The notes under the pieces were generated by a model that was not told where the DNA came from, did not search any database, and worked only from the letters and a program-made list of their open reading frames with translations. A program made the position numbers and the translations under genes. Of a stretch of DNA of 64,000 nucleotides, positions 25,207 through 32,909 are shown piece after piece. This DNA comes from an uncultured Gammaproteobacteria bacterium (GTDB taxonomy: Bacteria > Pseudomonadota > Gammaproteobacteria > PS1 > Pseudothioglobaceae): assembly GCA_902509905.1 (NCBI GenBank), contig CABWZI010000006.1:40303-104302 (forward strand), in the 5' to 3' direction. How positions within the stretch are numbered: position 1 is the first letter of the stretch; each line of letters begins with the position of its first letter.

Positions 25207-27147
25207 ATGGAAGATAATTTTCAAGTATGTTTTACTCCCTCAGGTCGTCAGTTTAAAGGCGAGTTTGGAGATACGTTGCTTCAAGTTGCTCAGGATGCTG
25301 GCGTTGCAATTCGATCTCTATGTGGGGGGTATGGCCAGTGCCATCAATGTTGGATTGAAGTTTCTGAGGGCGAACATTCAAAATTTGGCGTTAAGTGTGA
25401 ACCTGATAATGTCAGTGCTGTCACTAGGCTTGAAAAACAATTAATCATTGATAATCCAACTTATAAGGGCAAGAGGTTGGCTTGTCAGTCTTGTATTCAG
25501 GGCGACTTGGTGATTGATGTTCCCGAGGAAAGTCAAGAGCATAAAGCCTACATCAGTAAAAAAAATGCAAAGCAGAATTACTCTGTTTCAAGTGCAATTA
25601 GTCTTATTGAGTGCACTCTTGAAGAGTCAACTCTTGATGAAAACCCTTCTGCATCTGAAAACTTAATTGCTCAACTAGAAAAACAAGGGATTGAAGCAAC
25701 GATTGATTTTAATCTTTTAAGAGGTTTGCAGCCTTTGATTCATGAAACCAAAGGAAATCTAACAGTTGCAGTTCGAGATAATAAACAAATTGTCGCTGCA
25801 TACCCTCAAGGAAAACTTCAAATATTTGGCGCTGCAATTGATATAGGGTCTACCACTCTAGCATTGTATGTCTATGATTTAAAAGATGGGGAATTAGTCT
25901 ATGAATCCTCAGCAATGAACCCACAAATTCGTTTTGGTGAAGATCTAATGAGTAGGGTTTCATACGTGATGATGAATAAAGGTGGGGATGAAAAATTGAC
26001 AATTGCTGTTAGAACAAAAATCACTGAAATGCTTCATGATGCATGCGAAAACCTTGAGGTGGAATGGGATAAATTACTAGAAGTTGTACTAGTTGGAAAT
26101 CCAATTATGCACCATATATTTTTTGGAATCTCTCCAGTTGAATTGGGACAGGCTCCTTTCACTCTCTCCATAAGAAGCTGGCTTGATGTTGATGCTAAGG
26201 ATTTAAATTTTGAACTTTATCCAAAAACGAGATTATCCTTTTTCCCTCTGATTGCTGGTCATGTGGGTGCTGATACCGCAGCTGCTTATCTAAGTCAGAT
26301 TGACATAATGCACTCTGAAACAACATTACTTGTGGATATTGGTACAAATGCAGAAATCATGCTCTCTAAAGAGGGTGAGGTTTATGCCACATCATCGCCA
26401 ACGGGTCCAGCATTTGAGGGCGCTGAAATTAGTTCTGGTGTAAGAGCAACCTACGGTGCAATTGAGAGAGTCAGAATAGATAAAGAGACTTTAAAGGTTC
26501 GCTTCAAAGTGATTGGCTGTGATGCATGGTCAGATGAGCCAGATTTTGAACTGGTCCAAATGAAAGCTGTTGGAATTTGTGGAAGCGGGATTATTGAGGC
26601 AATTGTGGCATTTGCCGAAGCTGGCATAATTGATCAAAGTGGACTTTTTGTTGAATCAATTGCTCCTGAGCTTTTTTCAAAAAAAGGAAATACAACTCGT
26701 TTCTTATTAGTAGACCAGGGCGATAAATCAATCTATATCGAGCAAGTAGATATTCGATCTATTCAATTGGCTAAGGCTGCACTATCTGCAGGCGTATCAA
26801 TATTAATGGACTATCTCCAATGTGACCATTTTGATAGAATATTATTAGCAGGTGCTTTTGGAGCACATTTAGATGCTAGATATGTTGCTTTGCTGGATAT
26901 TATTCCAACTTCAACTGAAGAAAAAATAGTATCAGTAGGAAATGCTGCGGGTATCGGCGCTAGTGCAGCATTATTGGATGTTAATAAGCGGAATGCAATT
27001 ATTGAGGCAGTGGATAAAGTTGTGAAAATTGAAACTGCTACTGAGCCAAGGTTTCAAGAGTTTTTTGTTGAGGCAATGAAGTTTAGTGTGTCACCGGTTA
27101 AGCAACAACAAACCAAAAAAGTTAGACGCCGAAAAAGAGTGTCATAA
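25207..27147 (+). CDS. RamA-like reductive activator of corrinoid proteins (2Fe-2S plus ASKHA ATPase domain)
   Basis: About 646 residues. An N-terminal plant-type [2Fe-2S] ferredoxin domain (CGGYGQCHQC and the final cysteine pair in LACQSC) is followed by a linker and a DUF4445/ASKHA-type ATPase domain with GAAIDIGSTTLALYVYD near 213 and LLVDIGTNAEIML near 375. Proteins of this kind use ATP to return inactive Co(II) corrinoids to Co(I). The ATG at 25207 is preferred; a TTG at 25195 overlapping the GFA stop is possible. The C-terminus ends KKVRRRKRVS, another basic tail. It precedes the MttB-family gene by 20 bp. Confidence 0.92.
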   Translation: MEDNFQVCFTPSGRQFKGEFGDTLLQVAQDAGVAIRSLCGGYGQCHQCWIEVSEGEHSKFGVKCEPDNVSAVTRLEKQLIIDNPTYKGKRLACQSCIQGDLVIDVPEESQEHKAYISKKNAKQNYSVSSAISLIECTLEESTLDENPSASENLIAQLEKQGIEATIDFNLLRGLQPLIHETKGNLTVAVRDNKQIVAAYPQGKLQIFGAAIDIGSTTLALYVYDLKDGELVYESSAMNPQIRFGEDLMSRVSYVMMNKGGDEKLTIAVRTKITEMLHDACENLEVEWDKLLEVVLVGNPIMHHIFFGISPVELGQAPFTLSIRSWLDVDAKDLNFELYPKTRLSFFPLIAGHVGADTAAAYLSQIDIMHSETTLLVDIGTNAEIMLSKEGEVYATSSPTGPAFEGAEISSGVRATYGAIERVRIDKETLKVRFKVIGCDAWSDEPDFELVQMKAVGICGSGIIEAIVAFAEAGIIDQSGLFVESIAPELFSKKGNTTRFLLVDQGDKSIYIEQVDIRSIQLAKAALSAGVSILMDYLQCDHFDRILLAGAFGAHLDARYVALLDIIPTSTEEKIVSVGNAAGIGASAALLDVNKRNAIIEAVDKVVKIETATEPRFQEFFVEAMKFSVSPVKQQQTKKVRRRKRVS

Positions 27148-27167
27148 GTATAGTATGGAGAATTTAA

Positions 27168-28715
27168 ATGGCTAGAGAAAGAAGAAGACGTAGAGGCGGA
27201 TCTGCTGAAGAATCTGATTCAAAGAGTATTCCTAAAGCGCCTGCATACATTAAACGAAAAATACCTCACTACAGTATTCTCAGTGATGATGACCTAAGCA
27301 TTATTGAAGAAAATGCGGATACCATATTAGATGAGATTGGTATTGTTTTTTCTGAAGATCAAGAAGCACTTGATATTCTTGAAAAAGCTGGAGCTAGTGT
27401 TGATGGAATGAGAGTTAGGTTTCCAAAAGGTATGTGCCGTAAACTCATTCAAGATAATGCTCCAAAGCAATTTACACAATACGCGCGAAACCCTGAAAGA
27501 AATGTAGAAATTGGAGGAGATAATATGGTTTTAGTGCCTGCTTATGGCCCTCCATTTGTGCATGATCTTGATGAGGGTCGACGTTACGCAACAATTGAGG
27601 ATTTTAGGAATTTTATTAAACTTGCTTACATGTCAGATAATCTTCATCATTCAGGCGGAACCATTTGTGAGCCAGTTGACTTACCAGTTAATAAGCGCCA
27701 CTTCGATATGGTGTACAGTCACATTAAATATTCTGATAAGCCTTTTATGGGCTCTGTTACTGCTGCAGAAAGAGCGCAGGATTCAGTTGATATGGTGAAA
27801 ATAGTATTCGGAGACGAGTTTGTTGATAAAAACTGCGTATTAGTCAGTTTAATTAATGCAAGTTCACCAATGTCATTTGATGCAACAATGTTGGGCGCTC
27901 TTAAAGTCTATGCGAGGAACAATCAGGCAACAATCATAACACCATTTATTGTTGCAGGAGCTATGGCGCCAACAACTGCTGTAGGTGTTGCAGCGCAAAG
28001 TCTTGCAGAAGGGCTAGCGGGAATGGCATTTGCACAACTCGTTAGACCTGGAGCTCCTGTTATTTATGGTAATTTTGTAACTGCAATGTCTATGAAATCT
28101 GGTGCACCAACTTTTGGCACTCCTGAGGCCGCACATATGATGAATATTTCTGGGGCACTGGCTAGAAGATTAGGTGTTCCATTTAGAAGTGGTGGTGGTT
28201 TTAATGGAGCAAAGATGCCTGATGCTCAAGCAGGCTATGAAGCAGCTAACACTATGCAAGCAACCCTGAATGCAAGTGTGAATTTTAATCTTCATACCGC
28301 TGGATGGCTTGAAGGTGGATTATGCATGAGTTATGAAAAATTTATTATGGATGCTGATCAAGCTGGGATGATGCGAGTTTCTGCTGAGGGAATTGATATG
28401 ACTGAAAATGGTCAGGCAATGGAGGCAATTAGAGAAATTGGAAGTTTTTCAGATGATGTGCCTAAGCACTATTTAGGATGTGAACACACCAAGAGAAATT
28501 TTAAGACAGCTTTTTATATGTCAGATGTTCTTGACGATAATAGTTTTGAACAGTGGGTTCAAGACGGTTCAAGAGATACAGCCTTGATTGCAAATGGGAT
28601 TTATAAGAAAATGCTTTCAGACTATGAGTTGCCTCCACTAGATCCAGAAATTGATAAGGCATTACTTGCATATATGAAGAGTAGAAAAGATAGTTTTGAG
28701 GATTCTAATGTTTAA
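27168..28715 (+). CDS. MttB-family (non-pyrrolysine) methylamine:corrinoid methyltransferase
   Basis: The 515-residue protein covers the MttB/COG5598 TIM barrel, with SGGTICEPVDLPVN near 163, GTPEAAHMMNISGALARRLG near 318 and GFNGAKMPDAQAGYEAANTM near 344. There is no in-frame TAG, so this is not the pyrrolysine trimethylamine enzyme but the class that demethylates quaternary amines such as glycine betaine, carnitine or proline betaine. Which one cannot be told from sequence. It begins with a basic patch, MARERRRRRGG, and a disordered-looking linker before the barrel. It would methylate the corrinoid protein encoded at 21620. Confidence 0.9.
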   Translation: MARERRRRRGGSAEESDSKSIPKAPAYIKRKIPHYSILSDDDLSIIEENADTILDEIGIVFSEDQEALDILEKAGASVDGMRVRFPKGMCRKLIQDNAPKQFTQYARNPERNVEIGGDNMVLVPAYGPPFVHDLDEGRRYATIEDFRNFIKLAYMSDNLHHSGGTICEPVDLPVNKRHFDMVYSHIKYSDKPFMGSVTAAERAQDSVDMVKIVFGDEFVDKNCVLVSLINASSPMSFDATMLGALKVYARNNQATIITPFIVAGAMAPTTAVGVAAQSLAEGLAGMAFAQLVRPGAPVIYGNFVTAMSMKSGAPTFGTPEAAHMMNISGALARRLGVPFRSGGGFNGAKMPDAQAGYEAANTMQATLNASVNFNLHTAGWLEGGLCMSYEKFIMDADQAGMMRVSAEGIDMTENGQAMEAIREIGSFSDDVPKHYLGCEHTKRNFKTAFYMSDVLDDNSFEQWVQDGSRDTALIANGIYKKMLSDYELPPLDPEIDKALLAYMKSRKDSFEDSNV

Positions 28716-28785
28716 AAGGGACGAATCTCAGATTTATTAGAATTCAAGCTATTATGAATTTAATTATTAACAGCATAAAAAATTT

Positions 28786-28860
28786 GTAAGATAATATCTA
28801 GACAAAAAATCTTACGTCAAAAAAGCAATTTCATGCCACCAAAAATGATTAGTGGTCATG
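28786..28860 (+). promoter_or_regulatory. Inverted repeats before the formate-THF ligase gene
   Basis: The 191 bp gap contains a perfect 7 bp inverted repeat, GTAAGAT (28786-28792) and ATCTTAC (28809-28815), then a near-palindrome CATGCCAC (28832-28839) and GTGGTCATG (28852-28860). The first could end the corrinoid operon transcript (though without a T-run), and the second could be an operator for the fhs-fdh operon. Function is inferred only. Confidence 0.4.
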
Positions 28861-28906
28861 GATTTGTTTTTTTATTTTATGCTTTACATCGCAATTGGGA
28901 GAAGAA

Positions 28907-30586
28907 ATGAGCGAGTACAAAACAGATATTGACATTGCTAGAGAAGTTTCTGGTGAACATATAAATGATATTGGAGCAAAGCTCAACATTGATAAGGAGG
29001 ACCTAGTACCCTTTGGGCATGACAAAGCTAAGATTTCATGGAGTGCAATTGATGGCGTCCAAAGTAATAAAGATGGAAAGCTTATTCTTGTTACTGCTGT
29101 CACTCCTACTCCAGCTGGAGAAGGAAAGACAACAACTTCTGTAGGACTGACTGATGGTCTTAATAAGATTGGTAAACAAACTACGGTTTGTCTTCGCGAA
29201 CCAAGTTTAGGCCCATGTTTTGGGATGAAGGGTGGTGCAGCTGGTGGAGGATATGCTCAGGTGATTCCAATGGAGGACATTAACCTTCATTTTACGGGCG
29301 ACTTCCACGCCATTACATCAGCTCATAGTCTGCTCTCAGCGATGATTGATAATCATATATATTGGGGAAATTCAACAAATATCGACAGTAGAAAAGTCGC
29401 GTTTCGAAGAGTTGTTGATATGAATGATCGATCTCTGAGAACTATCACTTCCTCGTTGGGAGGTTCAACAAATGGATATCCAAGAGAGGATGGCTTTGAT
29501 ATTACTGTTGCATCTGAGGTTATGGCTATCTTTTGTTTATCACAAAACTTAGAAGAGCTTGAGGAGAGACTTGGAAACATTATCATTGCTTACACTAGAG
29601 AGATGACACCGGTACGAGCAAAACAAATCAATGCTCATAAGGCAATGACAGTGCTGTTAAAGGATGCTTTCAGGCCTAACCTAGTTCAAACTTTGGAGGG
29701 TAACCCTGCTTTAATTCATGGAGGTCCTTTTGCAAATATTGCACATGGCTGTAATTCAGTTATCGCAACTAAAACAGCTCTCAAGTTATCCGATTATGTT
29801 GTAACTGAAGCTGGATTTGGAGCAGACTTGGGCGCGGAAAAATTCTTTGATATTAAATGTCGTAAGGCTGAACTTGCTCCAGATGCTGTGGTCTTAGTTG
29901 CAACTGTTAGGGCATTAAAACATCAGGGTGGTGTATCTAAGAAAGATTTAAACTCGGAAAATGTCGAGGCGCTGAAGGTTGGATGTTCAAATCTGGGTAG
30001 ACATATTCGCAATCTAAGTCAGTTTGGTGTGCCCATGGTGGTCGGTATAAATAAATTTGTATCCGACACAGAAAATGAATTCCAAGCCATCAGAGATTAT
30101 TGTGAGCAGTTTAATGTTGAGGTCAGTGTTACAAGTCACTGGGAGCATGGCGGAGATGGTGCAATAGATTTAGCCGAAAAGGTGGCGAAGTTGGCAGATT
30201 CAGGCGCATCTCAATTTAAAACTTTGTATGATGATGAGCTTCCATTACTAGAGAAAGTCGAAACAATAGCCAAGACACTTTATCAAGCTGATGAAGTTAT
30301 GGCTGACAAGGTGGTTAGAGATAAGCTCAACTGGTTTCAGGAGAATGGGTTTGGAAATCTTCCAGTTTGTATCGCCAAAACACAATATAGTTTTTCTACA
30401 GATCCACAGCTTCTTGGAGCACCAACTGGACATTCACTCTCGATTAGAGAAGTAAGATTATCTGCCGGTGCAGAGTTTGTTGTTGTGGTTTGCGGTGCGA
30501 TTATGACAATGCCAGGCTTACCAAGAGTTCCAGCTGCAGATAAGATTCATCTAGATGAAAATGGATTAGTTCAAGGGCTATTTTAA
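28907..30586 (+). CDS. fhs: Formate-tetrahydrofolate ligase (10-formyl-THF synthetase)
   Basis: About 559 residues of FTHFS with the ATP loop [16 protein letters not shown] near 65 and the substrate region [20 protein letters not shown] near 95. ATG 28907 is preferred over a TTG 12 bases upstream because GGGAGAAG sits just ahead of it at 28897-28904. It interconverts formate plus THF plus ATP and formyl-THF. With the methyl-oxidising cluster upstream and formate dehydrogenase downstream, running toward formate would make ATP by substrate-level phosphorylation. Followed 3 bp later by fdhD. Confidence 0.95.
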   Translation: MSEYKTDIDIAREVSGEHINDIGAKLNIDKEDLVPFGHDKAKISWSAIDGVQSNKDGKLILVTAVTPTPAGEGKTTTSVGLTDGLNKIGKQTTVCLREPSLGPCFGMKGGAAGGGYAQVIPMEDINLHFTGDFHAITSAHSLLSAMIDNHIYWGNSTNIDSRKVAFRRVVDMNDRSLRTITSSLGGSTNGYPREDGFDITVASEVMAIFCLSQNLEELEERLGNIIIAYTREMTPVRAKQINAHKAMTVLLKDAFRPNLVQTLEGNPALIHGGPFANIAHGCNSVIATKTALKLSDYVVTEAGFGADLGAEKFFDIKCRKAELAPDAVVLVATVRALKHQGGVSKKDLNSENVEALKVGCSNLGRHIRNLSQFGVPMVVGINKFVSDTENEFQAIRDYCEQFNVEVSVTSHWEHGGDGAIDLAEKVAKLADSGASQFKTLYDDELPLLEKVETIAKTLYQADEVMADKVVRDKLNWFQENGFGNLPVCIAKTQYSFSTDPQLLGAPTGHSLSIREVRLSAGAEFVVVVCGAIMTMPGLPRVPAADKIHLDENGLVQGLF

Positions 30587-30589
30587 GAA

Positions 30590-31450
30590 ATGAGAACAAT
30601 TGGGTCAGTTGATTATGAGATCCATAGGGTAGATGGTTCAAATCGAGAGAGTTCTAGCGATTGTATTGCAATTGAAGAGCCGCTTGAGATTATTGTAAGA
30701 TACTTTAAAGATGGTGAGTGGATTATTGAGCCACTGATGGTAACGATGAGAACGCCTGGAGATGACAAAAGTTTAGTTAGTGGACTTTTATTTTCTGAAG
30801 GAATTATCCTGGATAAAACTGCAATCGATTCAATAGAGGTTAACGGACAAAATAAAGGTAAATACGATGTTGATAATTCTTTAATTGTTACTCTTTCAAA
30901 GGGAAATCAATTAGATTTAAAAAACCTACAGCGACACTTTATGGTTAATTCAAGTTGTGGCGTATGCGGCAAAGGCACACTGAACGCAATTGAAATTGCT
31001 TACGAGCCAAAAATTAATCAAGAGGGTCCAATAGTGAATATTGATTTAATTAGTCAGCTGCCTGATATTTTGAAAAGTAAGCAGCAGCAATTTGCAAATA
31101 CTGGCGGAGTTCATGCTAGCGCTTTAATAACAAAAGAGGGCGAAGTATTACATTTGGCTGAAGATGTTGGCAGGCATAATGCTCTTGATAAGCTTATTGG
31201 ACACGTCCGTTGTAATGATATGTTGAAACCAATAGAGCAATTTGTCATGTGTTCAGGACGTCTTGGTTTTGATATCATTCAAAAAGCAGTCATGTCTAGT
31301 ATCGGAATGATAGTTGGAATAGGAGCACCAACCTCTTTGGCTCTTGATTTAGCAACAAAATTTGATATCACATTAATTGGTTTCATTAAGAAAAACAAAT
31401 ATAATATATACACTGGTAATTGGCGTATCAGTGAAACTTTCGGAGATTAA
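30590..31450 (+). CDS. fdhD: Formate dehydrogenase accessory sulfurtransferase
   Basis: The 286-residue FdhD has the persulfide-carrying loop NSSCGVCGKG near residue 121, holding the CxxC pair that delivers sulfur to the molybdenum cofactor, and the conserved GGVHASALI, AEDVGRHNALDKLIG and SSGR-like CSGRLGFDI segments. It matures the formate dehydrogenase encoded right after it. It sits between fhs (3 bp) and the flavoprotein subunit (0 bp gap). Confidence 0.95.
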   Translation: MRTIGSVDYEIHRVDGSNRESSSDCIAIEEPLEIIVRYFKDGEWIIEPLMVTMRTPGDDKSLVSGLLFSEGIILDKTAIDSIEVNGQNKGKYDVDNSLIVTLSKGNQLDLKNLQRHFMVNSSCGVCGKGTLNAIEIAYEPKINQEGPIVNIDLISQLPDILKSKQQQFANTGGVHASALITKEGEVLHLAEDVGRHNALDKLIGHVRCNDMLKPIEQFVMCSGRLGFDIIQKAVMSSIGMIVGIGAPTSLALDLATKFDITLIGFIKKNKYNIYTGNWRISETFGD

Positions 31451-32908
31451 ATGTCTAGAAACATTAGTTTGCTTTCAGGGAAGAAAGACGATAAAAATAG
31501 TTTATTTGGCAAAATATCTGTAAGCCCAAATGAAACCAGTGATGCTCAGCTTGCGGGCGAATACAATCTGGGCGTTTCAACTATTCATAGTACAAAAAGT
31601 TTTTATGACTTCTTAAGCGAAGATTTTAAAAATAAGAAAGCCTATGTATGTACTGGTAGTGCCTGTATGTGCAGAGGAACCCAGGAGGATGTCACTCAAA
31701 AATTAAAGAGCAAGTTCGGTCAAGATGCTGTTGGTGAGATGATTTGCTTGGGTAGATGTTATGAAAATAGTGCTTTTTATTACAATGGTGAGAACTACTC
31801 TGGCGATGATATTAATCAATTGGATGAAATAATAGACGGTAAACACAAGAGTACTTCTTATACAATGAGGTCTTTCTCTGATACCTCATTTTTAGTTGAG
31901 AATGAAGTTTTTTCAACTTTCAAAGACTTTAAAGATTTGCTTGAGGCATGTTTTCAAACTGACAAAAATGATTTGATTAACACCCTTAAGGATTCTGGGC
32001 TTCGAGGAAGAGGTGGAGCTGGTTTTCCTACTGGAATGAAATGGGAGTTTTGTAGTGACCAAGATGCACCGGCAAAGTATGTAGTTTGTAATGCTGATGA
32101 GGGCGATCCTGGCGCTTACTCTGATCGATATTTGCTCGAAGAGCAAGCACTCAAGGTTCTTTTTGGTATGGTTATTTGTGGTTACATCATTGGGTCAAAG
32201 CAAGGCTTCATGTATATCCGTGGGGAGTATCCCGAGTCGATTGATATTACAAATGAAACCCTAGCCAAGTTAAGAGACTTGAATCTTTTAGGTAATAACA
32301 TCTTAGGAAGTGGTTTTGATTTTGATATGAATGTTGTTGAGGGTCAAGGCGCATACATCTGCGGAGAAGAGACAGCGCTAATTGCTTCAATAGAAGGCCG
32401 ACGGGCTGAGGTTGATGTAAGACCACCATTTCCTGTAGTAGAGGGTCTTTATAAAAAACCAACCGTGGTCAATAATGTAGAGAGTTTGGCGGCTGTTGCT
32501 TTAATTTTTAAGCATGGAAGTGATTCTTATAAGAATATAGGGAATGGAAGATCCTTAGGGACTAAACTTATTTCACTTGATGGCCATTTTAACAATCCAG
32601 GTCTCTATGAAGTCGATCTTGGAACACCATTAAGCAGGATCATTGATGAGATTGGTGGAGGTTTTAATGATGACATCAAGGCTATTCAGATTGGTGGCCC
32701 ACTTGGAGGGATTGTTCCAGTTGATATTCTGAGATCATTAACTCTAGACTTTGAGGTTTTCGCTGACGCAGGTTTTTTACTAGGACATGCAAGTTTTGTT
32801 TGTATTCCTAGATCATTCTCCGCAGTGGAGTATGCAAAACATTTATTTGCAATTAGAAATTTACTCGAGCACTGTGGTGACGAGTTTAAACCTTTGATGG
32901 AGAAATAG
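31451..32908 (+). CDS. fdsB: Formate dehydrogenase NADH-binding flavoprotein subunit (NuoE-like domain fused to NuoF-like domain)
   Basis: The 485-residue subunit has an N-terminal thioredoxin-like [2Fe-2S] domain with Cys67, Cys72, Cys99 and Cys103 in NuoE spacing. A NuoF-like FMN/NADH domain follows, with GRGGAGFPTGMKWEFC near 184, NADEGDPGAYSDRY near 213 and GQGAYICGEETALI near 299. It passes electrons from the catalytic subunit to NAD. The C-terminus ends about where NuoF relatives have the ESCGxCxPCR [4Fe-4S] domain; that motif is missing here and the next gene starts one base after the stop, so the loss is real for this locus. There is no separate gamma subunit. Confidence 0.9.
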   Translation: MSRNISLLSGKKDDKNSLFGKISVSPNETSDAQLAGEYNLGVSTIHSTKSFYDFLSEDFKNKKAYVCTGSACMCRGTQEDVTQKLKSKFGQDAVGEMICLGRCYENSAFYYNGENYSGDDINQLDEIIDGKHKSTSYTMRSFSDTSFLVENEVFSTFKDFKDLLEACFQTDKNDLINTLKDSGLRGRGGAGFPTGMKWEFCSDQDAPAKYVVCNADEGDPGAYSDRYLLEEQALKVLFGMVICGYIIGSKQGFMYIRGEYPESIDITNETLAKLRDLNLLGNNILGSGFDFDMNVVEGQGAYICGEETALIASIEGRRAEVDVRPPFPVVEGLYKKPTVVNNVESLAAVALIFKHGSDSYKNIGNGRSLGTKLISLDGHFNNPGLYEVDLGTPLSRIIDEIGGGFNDDIKAIQIGGPLGGIVPVDILRSLTLDFEVFADAGFLLGHASFVCIPRSFSAVEYAKHLFAIRNLLEHCGDEFKPLMEK

Positions 32909-32909
32909 T

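Noticed and set aside
27168..28715. Pyrrolysine-containing trimethylamine methyltransferase
   Set aside because: The gene has no in-frame TAG and no pyl genes are visible, so it is in the non-pyrrolysine MttB group.
28741..28906. Tetrahydrofolate riboswitch before fhs
   Set aside because: I cannot find the expected pseudoknot or conserved core; only simple inverted repeats are present.
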